DNA from: Desulfocurvus sp.
GTDB taxonomy: Bacteria; Desulfobacterota; Desulfovibrionia; Desulfovibrionales; Desulfovibrionaceae
Assembly (NCBI GenBank): GCA_020692325.1
Contig: JAIMKR010000001.1
Coordinates: forward strand, 281,794 to 345,793
DNA: 64,000 nucleotides
Reading direction: 5' to 3'
Made by a program: the position numbers and the translations under genes. Below, one piece after another: positions 1-8,654 of the stretch (position 1 is the first letter of the stretch; every line of letters starts with the position of its first letter). A model generated the notes under the pieces. That model was not told the origin of the DNA. It did no database searches and saw only the letters and a program-made list of their open reading frames with translations.

Positions 1-322
1 GCAACAAAAAAATTCCAAAGCTCGGATGCGACCACTCGCGACGCTCCGTCGAGCCGGGCAAAGCACGGATCGACGGCACGCGGGTCCAGGGGATGCATAT
101 CCCCTGGCCGCCGGAGGCAGGCTTCCGTTCATCGACTTCGCGGCCATCGACGGCAGAGGCTTCATATTTTCGGCTTCGTGGCGGGGGAGGCAGCTTTCCC
201 GCTCGCCTCCAACCGCCTGCGCAGTTGACAACCGCGCCACAATAGCGATTCTTTGCCTTGGCCGAAGTCCGCGCGGGAGTGCCGCCGGAACGGACCGACA
301 AAACATCAACATCAGGAGCGCC
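1..322. other. Upstream region of ubiX, no recognised gene
   Basis: These 322 bases hold no reading frame resembling a known protein. The frame of the following gene stays open upstream to base 26, but that stretch has no family signature and no good ribosome site. The only feature seen is a possible promoter near 225-252. Confidence 0.5.
225..252 (+). promoter_or_regulatory. Possible sigma-70 promoter for ubiX
   Basis: A perfect -35 hexamer TTGACA (225-230) is followed after 16 bases by GATTCT, a poor -10 hexamer. It lies about 70 bases upstream of the ubiX start, on the correct strand. The -10 match is weak, so this is tentative. Confidence 0.35.
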
Positions 323-892
323 ATGCCGACGCCCAAACGAATCGTTCTCGCCGTGACGGGGGCCAGCGGCCCACAATACGCATATGCTGTGGCAAGCGCG
401 CTGGCGCACAGACCGGACGTGGAGCTGCACCTCATCGTGTCCGAGGCGGCGAAAAAGGTCATCTCGCTGGAGGCGGATTTCGCGCCTGAGGACCTGATGG
501 GGCTGGCGTACGCGTGCCATGGAGAAAAGGACATCGCGGCGGGTCCGGCGAGCGGGTCGTGGCGGCACGCGGGCATGGTCGTGTGCCCGTGCTCCATGGC
601 GAGTCTCGCGGCCATCGCGCAGGGACTGGGCACGAATCTGATTCACCGCGCGGCGGACGTGACGCTCAAGGAAGGGCGGAAGCTGGTGCTGGTGACGCGG
701 GAGACGCCGCTGAGCCGTGTACATCTGGTGAACATGCTGGCCGCGCGCGACGCCGGGGCAGTGATACTGCCAGCGTGCCCTGGCTTTTACCACAAGCCGA
801 AAACCATCGCGGATCTGGTCAACCACCTAGCCGGCAGAGTGCTGGATCAGCTGGATATCGACCACGATCTGTTTAAACGCTGGGGAGAATAA
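323..892 (+). CDS. ubiX: Flavin prenyltransferase, UbiX/Pad1 family
   Basis: Cytoplasmic flavoprotein that prenylates FMN to make the cofactor of UbiD-type decarboxylases. The 189-residue product has the family length. It shows the N-terminal flavin-binding GASG (13-16), the SWRHAGMVVCPCSMASL block (79-95), the RAADVTLKEGRKLVLVTRETP segment around 109-129 and PGFYHKPKTIADL near 153-165. The start at 323 was chosen because AGGAG lies six bases before it and it begins exactly where family similarity begins. A decarboxylase partner (UbiD) is not in this window, so the pathway served (menaquinone or another) cannot be read here. It is followed 17 bases later by a metallo-hydrolase gene on the same strand. 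Confidence 0.92.
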   Translation: MPTPKRIVLAVTGASGPQYAYAVASALAHRPDVELHLIVSEAAKKVISLEADFAPEDLMGLAYACHGEKDIAAGPASGSWRHAGMVVCPCSMASLAAIAQGLGTNLIHRAADVTLKEGRKLVLVTRETPLSRVHLVNMLAARDAGAVILPACPGFYHKPKTIADLVNHLAGRVLDQLDIDHDLFKRWGE

Positions 893-909
893 CGCAAGGA
901 GGTTGCCTC

Positions 910-1590
910 ATGCAGCTCACATGGTTCAGTCATTCCAATTTCCTCTTGCAGGCCGACGGCGTCCGCGTGCTCATCGACCCGTTTTTCGAGGGCAATCCCA
1001 AGGCTCCGGTTACGTGGCAGAGCCTCGGCAAGGTGGACGCGGTGCTGGTGACGCACGATCATGACGACCATGTGGGCCAGGCCGTGGCGATTTGCCGCGA
1101 GACGGGGGCGAAACTCGTGTGCCTGTTCGAGCTGGGGCGAAAACTCCAGCAGGCGGGCGTGCCGGCCCGGCAGGTCATCGGCATGAACATGGGCGGCACG
1201 GTGGAGGCGGCGGGCGTACACGTGAAAATGGTGCAGGCCTTCCACAGCTCGGCCACAGGCGCGCCGGCGGGGTTCATCATGACCTTTCCAGGCGGCTTCT
1301 GCGCCTATCACTCGGGCGATACGGCCCTGTTCTCGGATATGAAGCTGTTCCGCCGCTTCTTCGACATCGACCTGGCCATGCTGCCGATGGGCGGCTGCTT
1401 CACCATGGACGCCGTCGAGGCTGCTGTGGCCTGCTCCTTCCTGGGGTGCAGGATGGTCGCGCCCATGCACTGGGGCACATTCCCCGTCCTGGCGCAAAGC
1501 ACGGACGACTTCGCCGCCGCCCTCAAGGAACACGCGCCGGAAACGCGCATGCTCAGCCTCACGCCCGGCCAGCCGCTCGACGTGGATTAG
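910..1590 (+). CDS. Metal-dependent hydrolase, UPF0173 (metallo-beta-lactamase fold)
   Basis: The 226-residue protein is a small soluble metallo-beta-lactamase-fold hydrolase of the UPF0173/UlaG-like group. The metal-binding motif HDHDDH is at 49-54; further ligands are likely in YHSGDTAL near 138 and MHWGTFP near 191. The substrate is not known for this family. A strong ribosome site, AAGGAGG, ends eight bases before the ATG. The gene lies 17 bases after ubiX, so co-transcription is likely, though no functional link is known. Confidence 0.85.
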   Translation: MQLTWFSHSNFLLQADGVRVLIDPFFEGNPKAPVTWQSLGKVDAVLVTHDHDDHVGQAVAICRETGAKLVCLFELGRKLQQAGVPARQVIGMNMGGTVEAAGVHVKMVQAFHSSATGAPAGFIMTFPGGFCAYHSGDTALFSDMKLFRRFFDIDLAMLPMGGCFTMDAVEAAVACSFLGCRMVAPMHWGTFPVLAQSTDDFAAALKEHAPETRMLSLTPGQPLDVD

Positions 1591-1627
1591 CCGCGACCCG
1601 CCACATCCTTATAATAAGAGTATAGGT

Positions 1628-3517
1628 TCAGCCTTTCGGAACGCCGTCCTGAGCGTCGAGCGCGTCGAGCGCCCGGCGCAACCGGGCGGCGCTTTTCTGT
1701 CCCAGACCGGGAATCGCGGCCAGCGCCTTCTCGTCGGCGGTTTTGATGGCGGCGATGGTGCCGAAGCGGTCGAAGAGTTTTTTGGCCGTGCCGGGTCCCA
1801 CGCCGGGCAGGGCCACCAGCGCCCCGGCGAGGGAATTCTTTTGGGACACCGCGCGTCCGCGCCCGATGACGAAGCGGTGGGCGGCGTCGCGCACGCGCTG
1901 GAGGAAGAGCAATGCCGCCCCGCCGGATTTGAGGGCCACGGGGTTGCGCCGACCGGGTCGGAACACGTGGTCCTCCAGTTCGCCGGCACGACGGCTGGGT
2001 CCCTTGGCGATGGACGCGCACTCGATGGGATTGTCCGGCATGGCCTCGGCCAACGCGGCTCCCACGGCGGCGAGCTGCCCGCGTCCTCCGTCGATGAGCA
2101 GCAGATCCGGCCACGGGGGGCCGGACTTGGCCCGTCGAGCCGCCCACTGCGCGAGCGCCGCGTAGTCGTCGCCCGTGCCCTCGGCCGCGGGCAGGGCATA
2201 AGCGCGGTAGGCCTGTTTGAGCGGTTCGCCACGCTCGAACACGACCATGCCGGCGCGCACGCCCTTTCCCCCAAGATGCGAGATGTCCACGCACTCGATG
2301 CGCGTGGGCGGGGCCGGAAGGTTCAGCGCCTGCTCCAGCACGGCGGCCACATCCTGCGCGCCGTCCGTGCGGTTGGCAGTGCACGCCAGATTGGCGGCCA
2401 TGCCCAGCAGCCGGCGCTCGTCGTCGCCGCGCGGCAGTGTCAGACGGCAGGGCCCGCCCCGGCGCTCCGCCAGAACCTCGGCCAACGCCTCGGACCCGCG
2501 CGCACCACCGTCGGTTCTGGTGGCCGCCTCCAATTCCGCTTCACCGGACTCGCCATCGGCCGGGTCGCTGGGCAACAGCGAAAGCACAATTCGCGGCGGG
2601 ATATAGCGCTCCGGGCCGTAATACTGGGCGAGGAAGCTCTCCAGCGCGTCCGGCGCCTCGTTCATGTCCAGATCCCGCCAGAAGAAGGTCTTCTGCTCCA
2701 GCAGCCGCCCCCCGCGCACGAAAAGCATGCCCACGCCAACGCCTTCCGGCAGATGCGCAAGGGCCAGCACGTCGCGGTCCAGATCGTCGCGCAGCACCGA
2801 GGCTTGGCTCTCCAACGTGGCCTCGATGGCCTTGATCTGATCGCGCAGGCGCGCGGCGTCCTCATAGCGCAGCTCCTCGGCCGCCCTATCCATGCGCCGG
2901 CGCAGGACGCGCACGAGGGAGCGCGACCGGCCGGAAAGGAATTGCTCCACCTCGGCGATCATGCCCATGTAGCGCTCGCGATCCACGGGCAGCACGCAGG
3001 GAGCCAGGCATTGGCCCAGCTGATGATACAGGCAGGGACGCACGCGATTTTTGAAGGAACGGTCGCGGCACTTGCGCAAGGGGAAGATGAGGCCGACGAG
3101 CTTGAGCGTGGCCCGGGCCGCCATGGCCGAGGAAAAAGGGCCAAAATACGACGAACCGTCACGCACGACGTTGCGGGTGAGCGAAAGGCGTGGGAATTCC
3201 GACGACTTGTCGAGTTTGAAGAGCAGATAGCGTTTGTCGTCGCGCAGAACGATATTGTAACGCGGACGGTGCTGCTTGATGAGGCTCTCCTCGAGCAGAA
3301 GGGCCTCCTTCTCCGTGGAGACGAGCAGGAAATCAATGTGGCGGATTTTCGCGACCATGGCGCGGGTCTTCGCGCCAAGGCTCTCCGGTGGACGGAAGTA
3401 GGAGGCCAGCCGCCGGCGCAGGTTCACCGCCTTGCCCACATAGATGATGCGTCCCCCGGCGTCCTTCATCAAATAAACGCCCGGTGTTTCGGGATAATTG
3501 TGCGCGGTGAATTCCAT
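1628..3517 (-). CDS. uvrC: Excinuclease ABC subunit C
   Basis: Nucleotide-excision-repair nuclease that makes the two incisions around DNA damage after UvrAB loading. The 629-residue product has the N-terminal GIY-YIG nuclease (GVYLM at 13-17, IYVGKA at 25-30), a UVR domain near 195-230 (EELRYEDAARLRDQI), the RNase H-like C-terminal nuclease beginning at about CVDISHLGGKG, and a tandem helix-hairpin-helix at the C terminus (LPGVGPGTAKKL and IPGLGQKSAARL). The start at 3517 has a CGGAG ribosome site and begins at the GIY-YIG domain; the reading frame stays open 63 bases further upstream but without a ribosome site. It converges on the gene ending at 1590. Confidence 0.95.
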   Translation of the reverse strand: MEFTAHNYPETPGVYLMKDAGGRIIYVGKAVNLRRRLASYFRPPESLGAKTRAMVAKIRHIDFLLVSTEKEALLLEESLIKQHRPRYNIVLRDDKRYLLFKLDKSSEFPRLSLTRNVVRDGSSYFGPFSSAMAARATLKLVGLIFPLRKCRDRSFKNRVRPCLYHQLGQCLAPCVLPVDRERYMGMIAEVEQFLSGRSRSLVRVLRRRMDRAAEELRYEDAARLRDQIKAIEATLESQASVLRDDLDRDVLALAHLPEGVGVGMLFVRGGRLLEQKTFFWRDLDMNEAPDALESFLAQYYGPERYIPPRIVLSLLPSDPADGESGEAELEAATRTDGGARGSEALAEVLAERRGGPCRLTLPRGDDERRLLGMAANLACTANRTDGAQDVAAVLEQALNLPAPPTRIECVDISHLGGKGVRAGMVVFERGEPLKQAYRAYALPAAEGTGDDYAALAQWAARRAKSGPPWPDLLLIDGGRGQLAAVGAALAEAMPDNPIECASIAKGPSRRAGELEDHVFRPGRRNPVALKSGGAALLFLQRVRDAAHRFVIGRGRAVSQKNSLAGALVALPGVGPGTAKKLFDRFGTIAAIKTADEKALAAIPGLGQKSAARLRRALDALDAQDGVPKG

Positions 3518-3581
3518 GAGGCTCCGTGTGTTGGCAGACGATGAGGGCCCCAGGCTAATCAAGGGTCCCGCTCCGCGCAAA

Positions 3582-3613
3582 GAAAATTTTTTGCACGGTA
3601 AAATTTTTTTGAC
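3582..3613 (+). promoter_or_regulatory. Conserved AT-rich element upstream of porin 1
   Basis: This 32-base element (AAAATTTTTTGCACGGTAAAA then a T run and GAC) recurs upstream of the second porin gene at 5277-5308 with the same length and about 26 of 32 bases identical. The invariant core is AAAATTTTTTG-N-ACGGTAAAA. It lies about 30 bases upstream of the predicted -35, the position expected of an UP element or activator site. No known regulator site is recognised. Confidence 0.6.
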
Positions 3614-3641
3614 TCAAGTCTGAAAAAATGGCCTCCAAACC

Positions 3642-3670
3642 TTGTCAAACACAAACAAGAAGGCTAGAAA
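3642..3670 (+). promoter_or_regulatory. Predicted promoter of porin 1
   Basis: TTGTCA (3642-3647) and TAGAAA (3665-3670) are separated by 17 bases. The -35 region aligns with the corresponding TTGTAA upstream of porin 2, in a similar sequence context (ACC before and AAC after). The -10 is weaker than in porin 2. Confidence 0.4.
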
Positions 3671-3725
3671 GGCACCGTGAACAGTGGTGAAGGCTCAAAT
3701 TAACTTTTCAGCAAAGGAAGGAACA

Positions 3726-5168
3726 ATGAAAAAACTCGCACTCTCCCTGGCGCTCATCGGCGCCGTGGCGTTTGGCGCCACCGCCGCCAGCGCCGCCGAG
3801 ATCAAAGCCACCGGCACGTGGCAGATCGACGCCAACCTGCGTAACAACCAGGATTTCACTGACACCAAGAAGGATAACTCCTTCGACGTCGAGCAGCGCA
3901 TCCGCACCGCCTTCCAGTTCATCGCCAATGAGAACCTGAAGGGCGTCCTCGAGACCCAGATCGGCACCAATTCCTGGGGCAATGGCCAGTACTCCATCGG
4001 CGCCGGCCGCACCGCGAACCAGACCGCCACGGGCGCCAACAGCGCCGGCAACGGCAACCTGATTCTGCGTAAGGCCTACCTCGACTTCAAGGTGCCCGAC
4101 ACCAAGGTCAATATCCTGGCCGGTTACCAGAGCATCTCCCTGCCTTCCGCCTTCGGCGGCGGCAGCGCCATCCTGGACGACCACATGGCCGGCATCGCCG
4201 CCGTGGTGCCCGTGACCGACGGCATGAACGTCGTCGCCGGTTACGCCCGTCCTTACGACGCCAACACCTCCGGCTCCAACTCCTCCGCCGGCGTCCGTGG
4301 CAGCGGCAGCGCGCTTGACGCCGCCTTCCTGTATGGCGACCTGAACTTCACCGGCTTCAAAGTTCAGCCCTTCTTGGCTTACGGCTACGCCGGCGCCAAC
4401 GCCATCGAGCATTATGCCAAGGATAAGGCGGCCAACAGCACCTATCCGGCGCTTGGCATCACGACCCCGGACGGTGGCTACCCGGTTGATGGTGTCCGCG
4501 CCTACTGGGCTGGCGCCGCCTTCACCATGACCGCTCTCGATCCCTTCAAGGTCATGGCCGACGTCAACTACGGCCGGGCCACCTTCAATGGTTCCGACTC
4601 CGGCCGCAGTGGCTGGCTGGCCGACCTCGCCGTCGATTACACCGGCCTGTCCATGGTCACCCCCGAGCTGTTCTTCGCGTATAGCTCCGGTGAGAACAGC
4701 GACGGCAAGAAGTCCGAGCGTATGCCCGTGCTCTCCGGCGAGAACTGGGCTTATGGCACCTTCTGGATGCAGGGTGGCGACAGCCTCACCGCGAACACCA
4801 CGATGCCGCAGAACAACCTGGGCTTCTGGGCCCTGGGTCTGTCCTTCAAGGACATCAAGCTCATCGATAAGTTGAGCCACACCGTCAACTTCATCTACTT
4901 CAAGGGCACCAACGACGAGAGCGTCGCCGCCGGCCTGAACACCAACGACGGCTACGGCAACGTGCTGACCAAGAAGGACCACCTGTTCGAGGTTGACCTG
5001 AACAGCAAGTACCAGCTGTACGACGAACTGTCCCTTGGCCTTGAGCTGAGCTACATCAACGCCTCCTTCGATAAGGACGTGTGGCACAACGCCGGCGTGG
5101 CGGGCGACCGCGACGACCTGAGCAAGGACGCCTACAAGGCGACCCTGATGATGCGCTACACCTTCTAG
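3726..5168 (+). CDS. Outer-membrane homotrimeric porin (copy 1 of 3)
   Basis: The 480-residue precursor belongs to the Desulfovibrio-type outer-membrane porin family that forms trimeric beta-barrels for passive solute entry. Residues 1-23 form a Sec signal peptide (MKKLAL...AASA) cleaved before AEIKATG. The mature chain has alternating aromatic/polar strands, glycine turns and a C-terminal phenylalanine (MMRYTF), the usual outer-membrane assembly signal. AGGAAGG precedes the ATG at 3726; an in-frame ATG 42 bases upstream would disrupt the signal peptide. It is the first of three tandem paralogues and shares an almost identical block near residues 57-100 with the second copy. Substrate selectivity cannot be read from sequence. 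Confidence 0.9.
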   Translation: MKKLALSLALIGAVAFGATAASAAEIKATGTWQIDANLRNNQDFTDTKKDNSFDVEQRIRTAFQFIANENLKGVLETQIGTNSWGNGQYSIGAGRTANQTATGANSAGNGNLILRKAYLDFKVPDTKVNILAGYQSISLPSAFGGGSAILDDHMAGIAAVVPVTDGMNVVAGYARPYDANTSGSNSSAGVRGSGSALDAAFLYGDLNFTGFKVQPFLAYGYAGANAIEHYAKDKAANSTYPALGITTPDGGYPVDGVRAYWAGAAFTMTALDPFKVMADVNYGRATFNGSDSGRSGWLADLAVDYTGLSMVTPELFFAYSSGENSDGKKSERMPVLSGENWAYGTFWMQGGDSLTANTTMPQNNLGFWALGLSFKDIKLIDKLSHTVNFIYFKGTNDESVAAGLNTNDGYGNVLTKKDHLFEVDLNSKYQLYDELSLGLELSYINASFDKDVWHNAGVAGDRDDLSKDAYKATLMMRYTF

Positions 5169-5193
5169 ACCAAGCCTGAGCCTTCAAGCCACG

Positions 5194-5226
5194 GGGCCGG
5201 TGCAGCAATGCGCCGGTCCTTTTTTT
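5194..5226 (+). terminator. Rho-independent terminator after porin 1
   Basis: An 11-bp GC-rich stem (GGGCCGGTGCA / TGCGCCGGTCC with G-U pairs) closes a GCAA loop and runs into seven T residues. Confidence 0.88.
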
Positions 5227-5276
5227 GCGAAGGGCGTTTATTGTGACAGCCAGGTAACACCGACCTCACGGGAATG

Positions 5277-5308
5277 GAAAATTTTTTGAACGGTAAAAAA
5301 AATTGGAC
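5277..5308 (+). promoter_or_regulatory. Conserved AT-rich element upstream of porin 2
   Basis: Second copy of the 32-base element seen at 3582-3613. The AAAATTTTTTG-N-ACGGTAAAA core is identical apart from the one variable base; the following T run is partly replaced by A, and both copies end in GAC. It lies about 20 bases upstream of the predicted -35. No counterpart was found before the third porin gene. Confidence 0.6.
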
Positions 5309-5327
5309 AATAGGATGCCCAGACCTC

Positions 5328-5356
5328 TTGTAACCGGCGAGATGGTCGAGTATAGA
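5328..5356 (+). promoter_or_regulatory. Predicted sigma-70 promoter of porin 2
   Basis: TTGTAA (5328-5333) and TATAGA (5351-5356) with ideal 17-base spacing, about 56 bases before the start codon. Confidence 0.6.
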
Positions 5357-5411
5357 TCAACTCAAGGCATGCATCCCGCAGCGTCACAAACTGAAACGAG
5401 GGAAGGATAAC

Positions 5412-6866
5412 ATGAAAAAAATGAGCAAGTTGGCCGTTGCTGGTCTGCTCGTTCTGGGCATGGCCAGCGCCGCCCAGGCCGCGGACATCAAGGCCAGCGG
5501 CAAGTGGCAGATCGACGCGAGCTGGCACAACGACCTGGACTACAACGAGAACAGCAAAGAGAACAACTTCACCATTGAACAGCGCATCCGCACCGCCTTC
5601 CAGTTCATCGCCAACGAGAACCTGAAGGGCGTCCTCGAGACCCAGATCGGCACCAACGCTTGGGGCAATGGCGAATACTCCATCGGCGCCGGCCGCACCG
5701 CGAACCAGACCGCTACTGGCTCCAACAGCGCCGGCAACGGCAACCTCATGCTGCGCAAGGCCTACCTCGACTTCAAGGTGCCCAACACCAAGATCAATGT
5801 CCTGGCTGGCTTCCAGACCGTGACTCTGCCCTCCGCCTTCGGCGGCGGCAGCGCCATCCTCGATGACCAGGTCGGCGCCCTCGTGGTTTCCGCCCCGGTC
5901 ACCGATTTCATGAAGGTCACCGCCGGTTACGCGCGTCCCACCGACCAGAACACCTCTGGTTCCACCAACGACACCGTGAAAAGCAAGGCATCTTCCAATG
6001 CATTTTTTGCGGCCGTGCCTCTCGATTTCGCCGGCAGCACCAACATCACTCCGTTCGGTGTTTATGCCTCGGGCGGCGACAACAGCAAGTTGGATAGCGC
6101 CGACCTTGGTCTGATCAATCCGTCCAAAGGCCTGACGAATGTGACCGGCTTCAAGGGATACTGGGGCGGCGTGGCTTTCAGCACCAAGCTGCTTGATCCC
6201 TTCAAGGTCATGGCCGACTTCAACTACGGCTCCGTCGATTACAATGATCGCGATGGTGGCCGTGGCGGCTGGTTGGCCGACTTCGCCGTCGACTACACCG
6301 GTCTGTCCTTCATGACCCCCGAGGCCTTCTTCGTCTACTCCACCGGTGATGACTCCAGCGGTCACAACCGCGGCGGCCGTATGCCGACTCTGGGCAACCC
6401 GCAGAGCTGGACCGTCGGCTCGATGTTCTTCGGCGACTCCGACCTGATCTCCCCGTCCTCCACCGACAAGGGCACCGGCCGCTACGCTGGTTCCACCCGC
6501 AACGTGATGGGCTTCTGGACCGCCGGCTTGTCCTTCAAGAACATCAGCTTCATCGACAAGTTGTCCCACCGCCTCAACCTGCTGTACATCCAGGGCACCA
6601 ACGACAAGGACGCTCTGTCCGGCAAGTCCACCCTGGATTCGAAGGGCAATGAGTCGTACTTCGGTCGTTACCTGACCACCCGCGACTCCATCTGGGAAAT
6701 CGACCTGAACACCAAGTACCAGATGTACGACGAGCTGGCCCTGATGCTGAATCTGGGCTATGCCAACGCTGACCTGCACGGCTTCAACGGCACCACCACG
6801 GCGAGCACCGTGAAGCCGGATGACAGCGTTTACCGCGCGACCATGTCTATGGTTTACAGCTTCTAG
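5412..6866 (+). CDS. Outer-membrane homotrimeric porin (copy 2 of 3)
   Basis: The 484-residue precursor is a paralogue of the preceding porin. It has a signal peptide (1-23, ending AAQA before ADIKASG), the same IEQRIRTAFQFIANENL block, the GGGSAILDD motif and a C-terminal phenylalanine (MVYSF). It is transcribed alone: a terminator precedes it, it has its own promoter (5328-5356) and another terminator follows. The ribosome site is GGGAAGGA. A segment of its 5' half is nearly identical in DNA to copy 1, including synonymous positions, while the rest has diverged, which suggests recent gene conversion. Confidence 0.9.
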   Translation: MKKMSKLAVAGLLVLGMASAAQAADIKASGKWQIDASWHNDLDYNENSKENNFTIEQRIRTAFQFIANENLKGVLETQIGTNAWGNGEYSIGAGRTANQTATGSNSAGNGNLMLRKAYLDFKVPNTKINVLAGFQTVTLPSAFGGGSAILDDQVGALVVSAPVTDFMKVTAGYARPTDQNTSGSTNDTVKSKASSNAFFAAVPLDFAGSTNITPFGVYASGGDNSKLDSADLGLINPSKGLTNVTGFKGYWGGVAFSTKLLDPFKVMADFNYGSVDYNDRDGGRGGWLADFAVDYTGLSFMTPEAFFVYSTGDDSSGHNRGGRMPTLGNPQSWTVGSMFFGDSDLISPSSTDKGTGRYAGSTRNVMGFWTAGLSFKNISFIDKLSHRLNLLYIQGTNDKDALSGKSTLDSKGNESYFGRYLTTRDSIWEIDLNTKYQMYDELALMLNLGYANADLHGFNGTTTASTVKPDDSVYRATMSMVYSF

Positions 6867-6894
6867 CATGCCTTTAGCTGCTTGATGCCTGCTT

Positions 6895-6925
6895 GGGCCG
6901 GGGCGAAAGTCCCGGCCCTTTTTTT
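6895..6925 (+). terminator. Rho-independent terminator after porin 2
   Basis: Stem GGGCCGGGGC / GTCCCGGCCC with a GAAA loop, followed by seven T residues. Confidence 0.9.
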
Positions 6926-7027
6926 ATGGTTTCCCCCTTCCGGTGTTGATTTTTCAAACAAATCCATGTAGCAAGCGTTCACTCACATCAAGAGCGCTTA
7001 AAACGGGCGCAAGGGGGAACGCAAGCG

Positions 7028-8506
7028 ATGGCAAAGCTCAAATGCCTGGGACTGGGGATCCTGCTTGTTCTGCTGTTGGCCAGCTCGGCCCAGGCGGCGG
7101 ACGTCAAGGCCACCGGCTATTGGTGGATGGAGGCGATATCCCGTCAGAACTGGAATTTCGATGAAGGCAAGGACAACAACTTCTCCATCGAGGAAAAACT
7201 GCGCACGGCCTTCACCTTCACGGCCAACGAGAACCTGCGCGGCGTCCTCGATACGCAGATAGGCACGGCCAACTGGGGCAACGGCATGTACTCCATCGGC
7301 GCGGGCCGCACCCCCAACCAAACCGCAACGGGCGCAGCGGCTGCGGGCAACGGCAACGTCATGCTTCGCCGGGCCTTCATCGAGTACAAACTTCCCGGAA
7401 CCCAAGCGAACGTTTCCGCCGGGTTCCAGACCGTCTCGCTGCCCTCGGCCTTTGGCGGCGGCAGCCCCATCATGGACGACCAGATCGCCTCGGTGCTCGT
7501 CAGCACCCCCATCACCGACAACGTGAGTCTGCTGGCAGGCTACGCCAGACCATCGGACAGCAACACCTCCGGCTCCACCGCCACGGTGAACGCCGGCGGT
7601 GCCTCCACCGACGCCGTGTTCGCGGCTGTGCCCGTGAGCGTGTCCGACGTCAAGGTGACGCCGTTCGGCATGTTCGCCTATTCCGGCGCGCATTCCAACA
7701 AGGGCGGCGCGGCCGGCGGCACGGGCATGCTCGGCTTCGCCGGCCCCAACAGCTCCAGCAACGACGGCCTGCGCGGCTACTGGGGCGGAGCGGCGCTGAC
7801 CTACTCGCCCGCGGCCATGCCCCTCAAGCTCATGGCCGACTACAACTACGGAAAGGTCACCTACACCAATTATTTCAACGACACCCGGGACGGCGGCCGC
7901 GCTGGCTGGATGGCCGACTTCGCCGTGGACTATACCGGTCTGGACAACATGACGCCGGAGTTCTTCGCGGTGTACTCCTCCGGTGAATCCGGCAAGAACC
8001 CGGACAAATCCGGCCGCATGCCCGTCATTGGCACCCCGCAGGACTGGGCCATCGGCTCATTCTTCTTCGGCGAGCGTTATGAGCTCACCGGCTCCATGAA
8101 CTACCCGGCCGGATACACCGTGTTCACGCTGGGCTACTGGGCCGCCGGCGTCTCCCTCAAGGACATCAGCCTCGTCGACAAGCTCTCGCATACCATCAAC
8201 ATCCTCTACGCGCGCGGCACCAACGATCCCGACTACCTGCGAAACAGCCTCAACCTGACGAGCGTGAACTACGCTGGCTTCCTCACCAAAAGCGACTCCC
8301 TGTGGGAGTTTGACCTGAACACCCGCTACAAGTTCTATGACGAGCTCACCGGCTATGTGTACCTGGGCTACATCAAGTCCGACTTCGATGTGGACGCCTG
8401 GCGCGCCGCGACCAACCTGAACGCAGCGCAGAAGAGCGCCCTGGCCACCGCCAGCAAGAGCGGCGACGCCTACAAGATCGGCGTTGGCCTGAACTACTTC
8501 TTCTAG
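7028..8506 (+). CDS. Outer-membrane homotrimeric porin (copy 3 of 3)
   Basis: The 492-residue precursor is the most divergent of the three tandem porins. Residues 1-23 are a signal peptide (ending SSAQA before ADVKATG). Shared family blocks include FSIEEKLRTAFTFTANENL, GAGRTPNQTATG and GGGSPIMDDQ, and the chain ends in GLNYFF. It is preceded by a terminator and a GGGGGAA ribosome site, but lacks the AT-rich upstream element found before copies 1 and 2, so it may be regulated differently. Tandem porins beside hisD and purC are, as recalled, also found in Desulfovibrio vulgaris. Confidence 0.9.
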   Translation: MAKLKCLGLGILLVLLLASSAQAADVKATGYWWMEAISRQNWNFDEGKDNNFSIEEKLRTAFTFTANENLRGVLDTQIGTANWGNGMYSIGAGRTPNQTATGAAAAGNGNVMLRRAFIEYKLPGTQANVSAGFQTVSLPSAFGGGSPIMDDQIASVLVSTPITDNVSLLAGYARPSDSNTSGSTATVNAGGASTDAVFAAVPVSVSDVKVTPFGMFAYSGAHSNKGGAAGGTGMLGFAGPNSSSNDGLRGYWGGAALTYSPAAMPLKLMADYNYGKVTYTNYFNDTRDGGRAGWMADFAVDYTGLDNMTPEFFAVYSSGESGKNPDKSGRMPVIGTPQDWAIGSFFFGERYELTGSMNYPAGYTVFTLGYWAAGVSLKDISLVDKLSHTINILYARGTNDPDYLRNSLNLTSVNYAGFLTKSDSLWEFDLNTRYKFYDELTGYVYLGYIKSDFDVDAWRAATNLNAAQKSALATASKSGDAYKIGVGLNYFF

Positions 8507-8531
8507 CCCCTCACGGGGAACCGCCAAGCAC

Positions 8532-8562
8532 AAGGGCCGGGGCGTTCGCTCCGGCCCTTTTT
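8532..8562 (+). terminator. Rho-independent terminator after porin 3
   Basis: Stem AAGGGCCGGGGC / GCTCCGGCCCTT with a GTTC loop and a five-T tail. Confidence 0.9.
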
Positions 8563-8654
8563 CGTTTCCTTGCCTCGCCTCGACTTTTTCCCGGCCTTCC
8601 GCTAGCATGTCGCGGTTCAAAGCAACCGCGACACCATCGCAACCGAGGTTCACC

